Below are positions 25,001 through 31,749 of a stretch of 64,000 nucleotides of DNA, piece after piece; position 1 is the stretch's first letter; the number at the start of each line of letters is the position of its first letter. Where the stretch lies: contig OX031056.1 in the NCBI GenBank assembly GCA_943736015.1, forward strand, positions 62,833,277 to 62,897,276. The letters are read 5' to 3'. This DNA comes from Tridacna crocea. Its lineage: Eukaryota > Mollusca > Bivalvia > Cardiida > Cardiidae. The notes under the pieces are model-generated. The model was not told the DNA's origin and did no database searches. It saw only the letters and a program-made list of their open reading frames with translations. The position numbers and the translations under genes are program-made.

Positions 25001-28000
25001 CAATTATTTTTGTAGACTTGTTGATTGTATTTCCATTTTCTTTCATGCGGTTTTGACAGGTGTCGACTGTGTATTTAGCTCCGGAAATAGCTTGTCATAA
25101 AGGATTGGTAGACGCCTTAGGACGCATGTGGAAGTGACGTCTATTAGGAAAATAACATTCATATGATCAATCAAAAGCTTCCCAAATTCGTTATGTACAA
25201 TCAAACAAATCACCTCTAAATTGTTTTCAAAATCGATTTCAGATAGACATCTTTTATTTTATAAATTGTCGGTTTACTTCAAAAACCTTGTAACTACAGC
25301 TTGTAAAAGGCTGTAGTTACCAGGTTTTCGAAGGAAACCGACGAAATACAGATTAGTCTGACAAAGTATCATATTATTAAACTATACTGAAACAGAGCAT
25401 TACTTCTAGAACGCCGAACATGCAGACATTTTCAGTCTAGCAATGTTTCATGCTCTATATCTATTATTAATACTCTTAATTAGATCACGGAGACTTTGTG
25501 GCGTAATGTTATTCGTTTAGCCAACGGCGATCCCTCAATCGCTTATCTGCATGCGTTTGTCCATAATTACTATTATTAAGTAGGAATATGTCGCTAGAAT
25601 ATACAAACCTTTTGAGTGCCGAATAAACATTATTTGCATTTTCATTCCAGAAATAAAAGAAAAAAAACCTAAACAATTGCATATTAAGAGTTATTCTTTT
25701 CGAAAAAAAAAAAAAAATGAAAAGCAGACACCAGTGTGCGTTTTTATATTTTTGTATAAGTTCATCTTGATCTATAATGGCCGTTAAAAGGCGCTTTAAG
25801 GGCTGAGTGTGTTAGTGTTAAGGTTAGTGTGTTTCTTGGAAAAGAGCAGACACAGGACGAAACCCATCCTAAGTTTCGATGCTCGGTGTATAGCACCGTA
25901 ACACGGAACCTCGGTTTAACGTCTCATCTGAAAGATTAATTAGTAATTTTAGATGGACAGCCGTGGTGATCGAACCCACACTGTCATGATCACGAGTCTT
26001 ACGCTCTACCAACTGAGCAATGCGGGCTGGTTTTGTAGTTAGGAATCATAAGTCAGTGTTGTTGTATTGTTCTTTCACTGAAGGTGCCATAGACGTATAG
26101 GGATTTCTGCGGAGGGCATAGATCAAGATCCGATAGCACGATATCGTCCGCATGTAGTGTCAACCATACTAGATAAAACAGTCCCGAGTTCCAGAGTATT
26201 GCATTCTCAGCAATTCTCATCAACTGAAAGAGATCGTGTTCATAGAAATATTTAATTAATATGCTGCACGAATACAAACTGGATAAATGCCAGCGTCCAA
26301 ATGTGTTTTTTCCCGCTGCATTCTCAGTTACTAGCATCCGCTTTATCTTTAAAAATGGTTTTAAACAGACAGTATGTTTTTCCTAAGTTCTCTTAAGGTA
26401 GTAGACCCCTAATACCTCTAGTGCTGAATTGCATTAAGTTTTCTTGATAGTTGATAAATACAGATTTATAATACTTTTGCATATTTTTAACAGAGCAGAA
26501 ATTTCTTTATGCCTATCTTGAAATTATTTGTAGATACTTTTGTTAGTTTTCAGAAAAAGGGAGTAATTACTGTCTTTCTTTGTAATGAAAATAATTATAG
26601 TGGTTTTAGATTTATAAATGATAATTCTAGAAAAGACAAAAAGGGAAAAGTGGCCTGGTTAAAGCAGTACAATAACACTCTTTTTTAATCATAGCAAATT
26701 TTGTAGGATAATATTATTGTGAAAATAGCTGTGTTCTATTAGGGGTCTACTACTTTCATATGTTTAGCTAAAGAAATTTGCAAGAAAAATCACCGCCCAT
26801 GCGGGGATTAAACACAGAACTTCTTGATTACAGATCCGACGATTATGCATGCAGGACCCCTGTTTCGGAAAAGGATTTTTTCCAAGAAAAACAGTATATT
26901 GCAATTTTTAGTATATTTTATAACAGTAACGCTACATTATATATTTCTGCATTAAGGATGTGAACTGCATAAAAAAAGAACGATAACAAGTTTATCACAT
27001 CAGACCTGGAAGGCTGCAATCGATACAGACAACTCAGAAGGGGATTATTTGATGTATTTTGCTGCAGTTTCCTATCGGTACATACATATGAGCACTGCTC
27101 TTGTAAAAGGGGTCTTATTGCGTAATCCATTACACCAAGCAAGCCATCACATGGTTATTGAACCACATCAGCCACTTTCTTTTAATCATGAGGTAGGCTG
27201 GTCCTTGGACACATAGAAAAATGACCAATAGCGAAAGGTTTCGGCCCAGGTCAGCCTGCGCGGACTGCGCAGGCTGACCTGAGTCGATACTTTGCGCAGA
27301 TGCATGAAACCTTTGTCTTCCTATGCTCCTATATCACACTTTTTTCTAATTTATCATTATTTCAAGGACCACTATAGAAATTAGGGATTTATAATCCCTT
27401 TTTTGTGTCATCCTTTGTATTTAAATGTATTTAAATGTAGTTTGTCATGGTGTCATAATCATGTCATGTCCATGTAATCTCATGTATTGTGCTTTTATGT
27501 TGTCATAGATCTGTATTTTATATAGAAAGAAATCTTATCTAATCTAACCCCTTTTTCATATAGCAAGGCCCAATTACACCGTTGACGCGGTGATAAAAAT
27601 GTTATAGAATCGTGCTACAAATTTATTCAATCTCGTCTCGAAGGATCACGATATCGCAATTATCATTGCCTTGTAGCTTCCCGCTAGATAACATACTGAA
27701 CATACATGCGAGATCTAAAAAATGGCCTCACGATTTTTCCGAAAACCTTCCCAGTTTTTTTTTTATGTGGAATATGTAAACTTATATATTAGCCACGTTT
27801 TGTTAAAAGAAGGTTTAATATTTGTGCAAAATGTTACATAGTATTGCTGTATCGGGGTTTAAGGCCACGTTAACAGCTAAGGTCATATCATGGCGGTCGG
27901 TGACGCACATGTGTTTCCTGGCTTTCTCATACCGGTACTAACACAACTTTCTTTCCAAAACAACCGACTAATTTCCTCACATGCTTAACCAGAGGCCAGA

Positions 28001-29521
28001 GGCGAAAATACGCCGGAAATAAAGTTCGCCTCAACCGAGTATCGAACTCACAACCACCAGGTCATGAGTACGACACACTCACCACTGAGCTATCCGGGCG
28101 GGTTGTGCAAAATATACCGAATCGGTCAGACTTTGAAGGCTAGCAGGGACGAAATCACTGTAGGAATGTAAAATTTCTTAGAACGCCTTGTTTTTATTTT
28201 TCAATTGACGCTTGTTTTTTTTTTTATTAATTTATTTTTTCGGGGAAGACGGAGGGTTAGGGGGATAGATGGTGACAATATCTCCTTTTGAAAAACCATT
28301 TTCAGTCAAGATATCATATTAAACTTCAGAAGTACGATCCCTTACTCATCGTTTTCGTAAAGGTTATTCGACCAATCTCGGCAGCTTCGGGCTTTAACTA
28401 TGAGAGTTACGGGCCGTGGACTTACTAACATATCAGTAAATACAGTGTAACATTCACGTTTTCGTAAAGGTTATCTCGGCAGCTTCGGTCTTTGAATAAG
28501 AGAGTTAGGGACCGTAGACCTTTACAAGTACAATAAACCAAATTGACATTTCTCATCGATGAAAAAATAGCTTATTTAACAGCAAAGCCAAGCATGCTTT
28601 TGTCCAAAATCTCAGGAAAACTGGAGAGTGTAGATCAAAGAACAGCCTGCATGTTATGTGCTGTCTGATCTTGATCGACACTTTCCACAACAACAGCTAT
28701 AGTCGTGACATGTACTTCAAAGATTAAGTCCTCTAACAATAGAATTCAGCTGTGTTATCGAATTTGCAACAACTGTTGTTGTGTTTCTGGACGTTTAACT
28801 CTTTACCAAACAAACCCTGTTTTTACGACCCTGAGAGAGAAGCCTTTTGAAAACATTGTGGGAAAAGGAAAAACTGCTTGTAACCAGCATTTTCTCCTTT
28901 TCCCCCAATGCTTTCTACCCTGCTGGAAGCTAATTTTATTTTTTGAGTCACGTTTTTTTTGTCGTCTACAAAATGCTTTCAATTCGGACAAGTCTAAAAT
29001 TTTGTCGTCTCGTAAAGAGTTTAAGCCTTCCAATTTAGTCCATGTGTTTCAAAATTTGACATACAACTATTGTTACCTTCGACCGAGAGAAGTAGAAACA
29101 TCAGACTCAGGCCATACCAAGCTAGGTTTAGGAGGAAGATCCCTTTCTTTGACAATACCTCGGCTGACTCCGGTACAAGCTCCAGTTCATCCACAGCTTG
29201 TCTGGTGAGATAAAGAAATATTGTTCGGTCTACTCAGTTATAAGTATTTACTTGACTAGTTTGTAAACTTTCTCCACCACGTAAAAGAAAGAGAGAGAAA
29301 AATAAAAAGATGAAGAATGAATGAAAGAAAGAAAGAAAGAAAGAAAAGAAAAGAAAGAAAGAAAGAAAGAAAGAAAGAAAAAGAAATAAAGAATAAAAAA
29401 GAAAAGAAAACATAAGATAGAAAAAAGAAAGAAACAAACAAACAAACAAACAAACAAAAGGAAAGACCAATTGTTAAATAGTACGAAGGACAGACCGGCA
29501 ACCGAGAGTTACATAGTCACT

Positions 29522-29565
<44 letters not shown>

Positions 29566-29766
29566 TAAATTTTCCTTTTTTTTTTCAAGATCACGCCCCT
29601 TCTCTACCTTTAGGCAGAAAACAACGATAATTATCAGTCCTTACCTGTTTAGACCATCCGTATAAAACTTCGGGGATTTCTCCTTGTCAACAAATGTCTC
29701 TGTGATATCACGTGCCTGGATGATGTCGGGCGTCGAGTCAGAGCTCACACTCTCCGGCCCGGACAT
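3822..29766 (-). CDS. Major facilitator superfamily transporter, 15 coding exons, 544 aa
   Basis: Predicted 12-helix membrane carrier; the substrate cannot be read from the sequence. Coding exons in transcript order are 29645-29766, 29077-29201, 24077-24157, 20573-20678, 19578-19625, 17473-17512, 15961-16135, 15322-15423, 13651-13727, 11688-11802, 9482-9523, 8408-8474, 7402-7574, 5842-5931 and 3822-4093. They sum to 1635 nt (544 codons plus TAA), all junctions are GT-AG and all phases agree. Helices lie near residues 62-85, 101-121, 136-155, 234-255, 269-290, 294-317, 349-370, 384-410, 419-438, 443-470, 482-507 and 515-537. The loop 2-3 motif GMQSDRSTFKFGKRRP (120-135) and its loop 8-9 counterpart GIVSDRINRRKP (408-419) are the paired MFS signatures. 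The SDR..FG(K/R)RRP form recalls GPH/sucrose-carrier-like (SUT/SLC45-like) families, but that placement is inference. The central loop is short, and the TM3-4 loop is long (about 78 residues). The splicing model is from reading only and was not tested with transcripts. Confidence 0.88.
4397..4626. repeat. MITE A copy
   Basis: TTAACCCTTTCCCAAACGGC to GATTGTTTGGGAAAGGGTTAA, with the core palindrome intact. In the intron between exons 14 and 15. Confidence 0.8.
5842..5931 (-). CDS. MFS transporter exon 14 (TM9-TM10)
   Basis: The acceptor is GCTATTTCAG and the donor TTCG|GTATGT; phase 1 in and out. Residues 425-454 are AIVMSISMGVLVVVNGKSAF followed by YVGIITAFFF. Confidence 0.88.
6430..6990. other. 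Intron sequence, nothing supported
   Basis: AT-rich intron between exons 13 and 14, with clustered CGATCG words (6440-6560). No repeat, exon or RNA gene could be supported. Confidence 0.5.
7402..7574 (-). CDS. MFS transporter exon 13 (TM7-TM8, loop 8-9 signature)
   Basis: The acceptor is ACTATTTCAG and the donor TGCAG|GTAAGG; phase 2 in, 1 out. It encodes FLEYWLHDMVYLPNCW, then TM8 (CVAIMLLPMLFAAACSSII) and the second MFS signature GIVSDRINRRKP (408-419). Confidence 0.9.
8219..8268 (+). repeat. (TTC)n microsatellite
   Basis: TTC triplets with one CGT interruption. The frames across it are low-complexity. Confidence 0.95.
8408..8474 (-). CDS. MFS transporter exon 12 (TM7)
   Basis: The acceptor is CTTTTTCAG-type and the donor ACAGG|GTAAGT; phase 1 in, 2 out. 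Residues 345-366 read EHDFRWVFITRFLMQQGVST, the cytoplasmic entry of TM7. The other open frame here (RTRLSMGIYHTIF) and the longer open frame just upstream at 8533-8733 do not join their neighbours. Confidence 0.85.
8866..9313. repeat. Foldback element E copy
   Basis: The body carries two TGACGTCA sites 16 bp apart (9047, 9063), then GCAGTATAATGAATTCGTTG and the hairpin arms TACGGTCAGGTGGCAGGGGA...CACCTGACCGTGAATTC. It lies in the intron between exons 11 and 12. Confidence 0.65.
9482..9523 (-). CDS. MFS transporter exon 11, 42 bp (central loop)
   Basis: The acceptor is ACATATTCCAG and the donor AAAG|GTAAGC; phase 1 in and out. It encodes CFALFCGFWDPLK (residues 332-344) in the short central loop. 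It continues into exon 12 as KEHDFRW, a TM7 entry of the DFRWVF type seen in related carriers. Confidence 0.82.
9590..9895. repeat. Dispersed repeat G, copy 1
   Basis: GTAAGTTATTCAATGGAAT, GTTTATCATCCAATAAACCA and ATAAACCATGATAGAAAGAA match 14160-14515. Inverted sub-repeats around GGTTTATC. Confidence 0.65.
10003..10070. repeat. Foldback element E fragment
   Basis: A single arm: ACTTGTTCACGGCTGTGGTG, then CATGTCGCCCCGAGCCGAAG. Confidence 0.5.
10174..10240. repeat. Hairpin C copy
   Basis: GATCCAAGATCAGACTGCAC followed by GTTCTGTGCAGTCTGATCTTG. Confidence 0.7.
11405..11613. repeat. MITE A copy, 75 bp from exon 10
   Basis: The right end TTTGGTAAAGAGTTAA is intact, the left end (TAGTCCTTTACAAACAG) is degenerate, and half the core palindrome is lost. 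Confidence 0.7.
11688..11802 (-). CDS. MFS transporter exon 10 (TM6, central loop)
   Basis: The acceptor is TTTATTTTCAG and the donor CATTG|GTAAGC; phase 0 in, 1 out. It encodes TM6 (AYSISIAIVVITLIITIF) followed by the acidic start of the central loop, SITEESGKIIPEPI. The following intron meets a MITE at 11613, 75 bp on. Confidence 0.88.
12336..12580. repeat. MITE A copy
   Basis: TTAAATCTTTACCTAACGAC to TTTGTTTGGTAAAGGGTTAA, with an intact core palindrome. It interrupts a stretch rich in ACGT/GCGT words (12000-12340 and 12590-12700). Confidence 0.75.
13196..13426. repeat. MITE A copy
   Basis: TTAACTCTTTACCAAACAAC to GTGTGGTAAAGAGTTAA, with a perfect core palindrome. In the intron between exons 9 and 10. 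Confidence 0.8.
13651..13727 (-). CDS. MFS transporter exon 9 (TM5)
   Basis: The acceptor is TATTTTCACAG and the donor TTTACA|GTAAGG; phase 1 in, 0 out. Residues 267-292 include LNSGVMAAMILTGNVSGAAV, a glycine-rich helix 5. Two TTAA-type MITE copies flank it (13196-13426 and 13801-14018), the nearer 74 bp away. Confidence 0.87.
13801..14018. repeat. MITE A copy, 74 bp from exon 9
   Basis: TTAACCCTTTAGCAAACGAC to TTTTAGTAAAGGGTGAA. The core GAAAATGCTGGTTATCAGCA is slightly diverged. Confidence 0.75.
14160..14515. repeat. Dispersed repeat G, copy 2
   Basis: Longer than copy 1, with an extra foldback at about 14365-14480 (AACCACGTTGTGAGTTATGC and inverse CATAACTCACAACTGTGGTT). Confidence 0.65.
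14540..15095. repeat. Region bounded by inverted GATAATACA/CGATAATACA strings
   Basis: GATAATACACTAGTGTATTATCG at the left (itself a palindrome) and AAAAAACGATAATACATGAA at the right. Between them are a TGACGTCAC site (14671) and no supported gene. Confidence 0.35.
15322..15423 (-). CDS. MFS transporter exon 8 (TM4)
   Basis: The acceptor is TTTTTCAG and the donor AGAG|GTGGGT; phase 1 in and out. It encodes MYIVFYLILTTAFAGITVPY (TM4) and then NALIADKSHPSQRG, the cytoplasmic edge. The PYNALIAD-type string is typical of GPH/sucrose-carrier-like MFS proteins (family knowledge). Confidence 0.88.
15961..16135 (-). CDS. MFS transporter exon 7 (long TM3-TM4 extracellular loop)
   Basis: The acceptor is TTTGTGTACCAG and the donor CTTG|GTAAAT; phase 0 in, 1 out. 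Residues 175-232 are hydrophilic, with two cysteines (177, 186) that could pair and an N-S-S sequon at N191 (YWNSSNYNPLKEHTDG). Such a long TM3-4 loop is atypical for MFS carriers, where this loop is usually short. Confidence 0.83.
16180..16560 (+). repeat. Dispersed repeat shared with 62385-62770
   Basis: The same order of blocks as at 62.4-62.8 kb, including GATGCGTCATA and GACATGCGCAGACAAC. In the intron between exons 6 and 7. Confidence 0.6.
16877..17122. repeat. Palindrome array J, copy 1 (TGACCC/GGGTCA with TCGACGTAGA spacers)
   Basis: Terminal inverted repeats GCCGGTGTAATGCAGAAAAA / CTCTGCATTACACCGGC enclose about six units of AATGACCC-GGGTCATT alternating with TTCTCGACGTAGAGG-like spacers, about 32 bp per unit. 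The whole 246 bp block is symmetrical. In the intron between exons 6 and 7. Confidence 0.85.
17338..17406. repeat. Hairpin D copy
   Basis: GCGAAAAGTTTCGGTCGAGG...CTGACCTGGGCCGATACTTT. 67 bp from exon 6. Confidence 0.7.
17473..17512 (-). CDS. MFS transporter exon 6, 40-bp micro-exon
   Basis: A strong pyrimidine tract and acceptor (CTTTTCCCGTTTTCAG) precede 40 bases that end at GGGAAG|GTAGGT. Phase 2 in and 0 out exactly bridge exon 5 (phase 2) and exon 7 (phase 0). It encodes QMSRGIVKNETGK (residues 162-174) in the extracellular TM3-4 loop, including the sequon N170-E-T. It lies between a hairpin repeat (17338-17406) and a SINE (17585-17852). Confidence 0.72.
17585..17852 (+). repeat. tRNA-derived SINE
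   Basis: A-box-like GGGTGGCTCAGTGGTAAGCG, B-box-like GGTTGTGAGTTTGATAC, then a body (GTACCGGTGTGAGAAAGCCA, ATGATATGACCTTAGAGGTT) and a 3' end GGCGTTAAACCCCAATACAA. 73 bp upstream of exon 6 in transcript order. Confidence 0.75.
17854..18074. repeat. MITE A copy
   Basis: AATTTACCAAATAATGCCTG to GTTTGGTAAAGAGTTTA, in the opposite arm order to the copy at 13196, directly after a SINE. Confidence 0.7.
18420..18499. repeat. Hairpin B copy
   Basis: TATCGTCGGTTTACTTCAAA...AGCTTGTAACAAGCTGTAGT. The right end is shortened (AGAAGTCCTGACGAT). Confidence 0.7.
18562..18805. repeat. Palindrome array J, copy 2
   Basis: TGTGATGCAGAGAAATGATT to TTCTCTGCATTGTACCGGC, with diverged AATGACCC-GGGTCATT units and TCTACGTAGA spacers. 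1.4 kb from copy 1, in the intron between exons 5 and 6. Confidence 0.8.
19096..19163. repeat. Hairpin D copy, near-perfect
   Basis: AGCGAAAAGTTTCGACCCAG and GCAGGCTAACCTGGGTCGAA form an almost uninterrupted stem of over 30 bp. Confidence 0.8.
19266..19480. repeat. MITE A copy, degenerate, about 100 bp from exon 5
   Basis: Retains AAGAAGCCTCCTAAAAG...GTCTGCAAATGCTTTTAATT...GTCGTTTGGCAGAGAGTGA. The core palindrome is mostly deleted. Confidence 0.6.
19578..19625 (-). CDS. MFS transporter exon 5 (TM3 end), 48 bp
   Basis: The acceptor is TTTTCGTTGCAG and the donor ATC|GTAAGT, both near consensus. Read in phase 2 it gives IGLVGMAISSPELSL, a natural end for TM3. The exon is also open in phase 0 (WIGWHGNKLPGVVII), but that frame would need the weaker exon 4 donor and would skip exon 6. 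Confidence 0.78.
20573..20678 (-). CDS. MFS transporter exon 4 (TM2, loop 2-3 signature, TM3 start)
   Basis: The acceptor is CACTGTCTAG. Residues 110-144 carry AVTFISSPLIG (TM2 end), the MFS signature GMQSDRSTFKFGKRRP and the TM3 start VMFLGTIAL. The donor chosen is CTATG|GTTTGT (G at -1, G at +5; phase 2), because it continues TM3 as C-IGLVGMAISS in exon 5. A second GT four bases on (TTT|GTACAT, phase 0) is a weaker site and gives a poor TM3. Confidence 0.84.
20706..20934. repeat. MITE A-related copy, 28 bp from the exon 4 acceptor
   Basis: TTAACCCTTTACTCCATAGA to ATTGGGTAAAGGGTTAA, with a different palindromic core (GGCAAAAGGTGAAATTGCTC and inverse). It has the same TTAA ends as family A, so it is a sister subfamily. 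Confidence 0.75.
20988..21042 (+). repeat. Direct 24-bp duplication
   Basis: AAAAATAAGCGTCTTTGAGTTGTT occurs twice in tandem in its core AAGCGTCTTTGAGTTGTT. Confidence 0.85.
21224..22963. repeat. Foldback element E copy, interrupted
   Basis: The left hairpin arm (CGGTCAGGTGGGAGGGGACT and its inverse ending near 21370) and the right body (GACGAAGTAGAATTTCCCTT...TGACGTCAC...TTTGCAGTATAAT) belong to one element type seen intact elsewhere. The GC-rich block lies between them. Confidence 0.6.
21428..22563. mobile_element. GC-rich 1.1 kb insertion nested in a foldback repeat
   Basis: A sharply GC-rich block made of degenerate CTGCCACCGRCCGGCGG-type words on both strands. The ends are inverted: TGGTCACAGTGTGAAACTGC with TGCCGCCTGCCG inside, and at the right, inverted, CGGTCACAAATCAGTAAATGC with TGCCGCCTGCCG. 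A short ACTA on both sides may be the target duplication. It splits the dispersed foldback element of 21224-22963. No protein is recognised. Confidence 0.6.
23336..23790. repeat. Dispersed repeat F, copy 1
   Basis: Matches 31750-32185 over about 420 bp: CAGTAGGATATCGAGAAATA, GGGAGGGGTACGCCACGGGG and GAAAATATTACCGATGGTGT are shared. A 178-codon minus frame through it (23251-23787) has no family likeness and is not called as a gene. Confidence 0.75.
24077..24157 (-). CDS. MFS transporter exon 3 (TM1-TM2 loop)
   Basis: The acceptor is CTGTAACAG and the donor GCAG|GTAATA; phase 1 in and out. Residues 83-109 include VIPAQIQSLVGPTAKGRW, the amphipathic link after TM1, followed by the start of TM2 (LGGMVATGA). 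Confidence 0.87.
24251..24390 (+). repeat. SINE head, related family
   Basis: GCCCGCCCGGGTAGCTCAGT (A box) and GGTTGCGAGTTCTATATCCT (B box); the body then diverges into the H foldback. Confidence 0.6.
24394..24585. repeat. Foldback H copy
   Basis: CTTGGTCCGTATTCACCAGC...the centre GATTGGCTAAACCATTTGGT reads into its own inverse, with AAGTAACAGAACTTCTGATT on both arms. Confidence 0.7.
25264..25346. repeat. Hairpin B copy
   Basis: ATTGTCGGTTTACTTCAAAA...GGTTTTCGAAGGAAACCGACGA. Confidence 0.75.
25795..26037 (-). repeat. tRNA-derived SINE, second family
   Basis: The minus-strand head GCCCGCATTGCTCAGTTGGTAGAGCG and B box GGGTTCGATCACCAC look tRNA-like, but the acceptor stem does not pair. The body continues through AACCTCGGTTTAACGTCTCA-type sequence (as read on plus) to 25795. 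Confidence 0.65.
26394..26757. mobile_element. MITE with GTAGTAGACCCCTAATA ends
   Basis: AAGGTAGTAGACCCCTAATA on the left is mirrored by ATTAGGGGTCTACTACTTTC on the right; 364 bp. A TTTTTAAC-to-TTTGTA interior stretch partly resembles 5420-5480. Confidence 0.65.
27231..27299. repeat. Hairpin D copy
   Basis: GCGAAAGGTTTCGGCCCAGG...GCTGACCTGAGTCGATACTT. Confidence 0.7.
27853..28102 (-). repeat. tRNA-derived SINE, same family
   Basis: On the minus strand GCCCGCCCGGATAGCTCAGT begins the head, and the body shares GAGAAAGCCAGGAAACACAT with 17585-17852. Confidence 0.75.
28623..28687. repeat. Hairpin C copy
   Basis: GTGTAGATCAAAGAACAGCC...GTGCTGTCTGATCTTGATCG. Confidence 0.6.
28795..29024. repeat. 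MITE A copy, 53 bp from exon 2
   Basis: TTAACTCTTTACCAAACAAA to GTCGTCTCGTAAAGAGTTTAA, with the core slightly broken (CTGCTTGTAACCAGCA). Confidence 0.75.
29077..29201 (-). CDS. MFS transporter exon 2 (tail end and TM1)
   Basis: The acceptor is TCTCACCAG and the donor GAAG|GTAACA; phase 2 in, phase 1 out. It encodes residues 42-82: an acidic stretch QAVDELELVPESAEVLSKKG, then TM1, which includes LNLAWYGLSLMFLLLSVE. Adding this exon restores the frame between exon 1 and exon 3, which do not join directly without meeting a stop. Confidence 0.87.
29286..29460 (+). repeat. (GAAA)n and (CAAA)n tracts
   Basis: Imperfect GAAA repeats followed by CAAACAAACAAA. The F/S/L-rich minus frames here are artefacts. 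It sits between exons 1 and 2. Confidence 0.95.
29524..29566 (+). repeat. (ACAG)n microsatellite
   Basis: Ten perfect ACAG units, 78 bp from exon 1. Confidence 0.95.
29645..29766 (-). CDS. MFS transporter exon 1 (start codon, N-terminal tail)
   Basis: The ATG is at 29766, followed by the hydrophilic tail MSGPESVSSDSTPDIIQARD and onward; residues 1-40 plus two bases of R41. An in-frame TGA at 29782-29784 makes this the first usable Met of the exon. The donor is AACAG|GTAAGG and the exon ends in phase 2. The region upstream to 29786 is 5' UTR, and TTATCTTCAG just beyond it looks like a true acceptor. The tail is Ser/Asp/Glu-rich and cytoplasmic by topology. Confidence 0.85.
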
Positions 29767-29786
29767 CCTGAGTGGCAGGGGTCAGC
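29767..29786 (-). other. 5' UTR part of MFS exon 1
   Basis: Twenty bases between a likely 3' splice site (GTTGTTATCTTCAG ending at 29787) and the ATG. They contain an in-frame TGA. The acceptor implies a spliced 5' UTR whose first exon lies upstream at higher coordinates. Confidence 0.6.
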
Positions 29787-29811
29787 CTGAAGATAACAAC
29801 AAAGTTGACAG

Positions 29812-30058
29812 TTAACCTTTTACCACACATTGTCCGTCTTTACCTCTCTACTACATGACGAAACTTTGTACTATAGTTCAAATTCAGCAAATGCAGACGA
29901 CAAAATAAATGTGACTCAAAAATTGAAATTTAATTTTCGAAGGGTAGAAAAGATCGTATGAAAAGAAGAAAATGCTGGTTACCAGGATTTTCTCCTTTTC
30001 CCAAAATGTTTTCTGCCTCAGGATCGTCAAATGTAGGGATTGTGTGGTAAAGAGTTAA
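29812..30058. repeat. MITE A copy, 26 bp from the 5' UTR acceptor
   Basis: TTAACCTTTTACCACACATT to GTGTGGTAAAGAGTTAA. It lies just upstream of the first coding exon of the MFS gene. Confidence 0.7.
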
Positions 30059-30250
30059 ACGACACTGAGAGAGAAGACGTTTGAGAATATAATGGGAAAT
30101 GGAAAAAAATACTGGTATTCTGCACGTTCTTCTTTTCCTACGGTATTTTCTACTCGAATAGACAACATCAGCTCATGCCTACCTGGTTTGAAATAGCAGA
30201 ATCTTTCAGATACGTGAAGTCTGAAATTTATTGTTTGGGAGAGAGCTAAG
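30055..30250. repeat. MITE A copy, degenerate, abutting the previous one
   Basis: Shares the TTAA at 30055-30058 with the neighbouring copy, then AACGACACTGAGAGAGAAGA...GTTTGGGAGAGAGCTAA. Head-to-tail insertion at the same TTAA is suggested. Confidence 0.55.
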
Positions 30251-30387
30251 ATATGTAAGTTATTTCATGACACGTAAATTTTGCTTGTGATTTGCATTTT
30301 CTTTTTTTCACTGAGCAGACGTGTTATGAAAATTTTCACAACTTCTAATTTTGTACTTTTGGATTCAAGCGACTATACATTATTAGC

Positions 30388-30911
30388 TCTACGATCAGGT
30401 GGCAGGGGACTTGGAAAGTTTTTCACGACTGTGGTATACCATGTCACCACCTCGCCCCGCCTCGCCTTCGGCTAGGGGTGACCTGATTTACCACAGCCGT
30501 GAACAAGTTTCCAAGTCCCCTACCACCTGATCGTACAATGAATTTGTTATACTGCAAAGTTTTACTATTCCAACGTTTATTGGTGGAATTTTACCTGTTT
30601 ACAAAAATTGAGAATGCTGACGAAGTAGAATTTCCCTTTTGCGTACCCCAATTCAGTGAAAACTGACGTCACCGGAATATAACGTCACTGAAACCTTGGT
30701 AATACGTGCTAAAACGTGCAGTTTGGCGGCGCATAATCTTGATGTTAATCTTATCGACACCGCCATTTTGGATGTTGTGTTGATAGTGTAGTCATGTATA
30801 CGGGGCTCCTGAAAGGGTAACTGCTTTTACGTTGGTTTTGCCAGTGTACATGAATATATGCGCGGGGCAAATTATCCAATAGGAAAGCGAGAAATTTCTT
30901 TGCAGTATAAA
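30388..30911. repeat. Foldback element E copy
   Basis: Hairpin ACGATCAGGTGGCAGGGGAC...CCACCTGATCGTACAATGAA (30388-30545), then a body with TGACGTCA at 30664, a second degenerate AACGTCAC, and GCAGTATAAA at the end. Confidence 0.65.
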
Positions 30912-31749
30912 AAAAGTTAATTTTTCACTCTCCATCTCGGTTTCTACGTAAAGATCTATAATGACTGTTCTGTGGTAACAACTGGTGTGTATGTTAGATC
31001 CTTATTTTTGACAAAGTAAACGTCTTGATAATACAACGGGAAAATTATCGGACTAAAACCCAAGCTTTTTTTCGCGACGACGTTCTTAAGTACTAAATGC
31101 TCAAAAAGGTTAGTCATCCATAATTTGTGACCCATCGCGCAATAGGGACCATCTGGGGACTGGGTGAATTGCACAGGCTGACTAGTGTTAATACTTTTCG
31201 CTTTGATGACATTTTCTGTATAAAAAGTCATCATTGTACCTTGATATGCAATTATTCTTTTTTGAAATTATCAAGTGAAATTGACCTGCACTATCCTTAA
31301 TCTGTTTTCATCTAGTTGAAGTACAGAATTTCGAGATGGTCCCTTTTTGAGTCATGGGTCACATATTTAGAAGAAAATGTTTTCAGAATTGCAGCTTTTG
31401 AGATTCAGGTAGAAATTTATCACATAACCGTCTTTGTTTTCAGTGTTATATACGATTTTTTTAATCTGATACATGTTTTATATCACATTTGTGTCACGCC
31501 ATTTTCGACGTCATTTTGTACGCATTTCATACAAGTGAATGGGTCTCATAGAGAATACCGCGGGTGCACATACGAATGTTTTTGCATCATCTAATCTATA
31601 TTTTTTTGAAATAGCGTTATGTAATAAAAGAGTCTGAAATTTTGTTGGCGTTTGAGATTTCATTAAACTCGTCAAGGAAAATGTCTTTAAGCTGGCCAAA
31701 GGCTCGCTTAATAAAATCTCCTTAGCGTAGACTCGTTTAATAAAATCTT

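Noticed and set aside
25961..26037. Possible tRNA gene on the minus strand
   Set aside because: A- and B-box strings are present, but the acceptor stem does not pair and the sequence continues as a SINE body.
28705..29208. 167-codon plus-strand frame
   Set aside because: It is antisense to a MITE A copy and to the well-supported exon 2, so it is a shadow frame.
29234..29501. Overlapping F/S/L-rich minus-strand frames resembling membrane proteins
   Set aside because: Translation of a (GAAA)n/(CAAA)n simple repeat.
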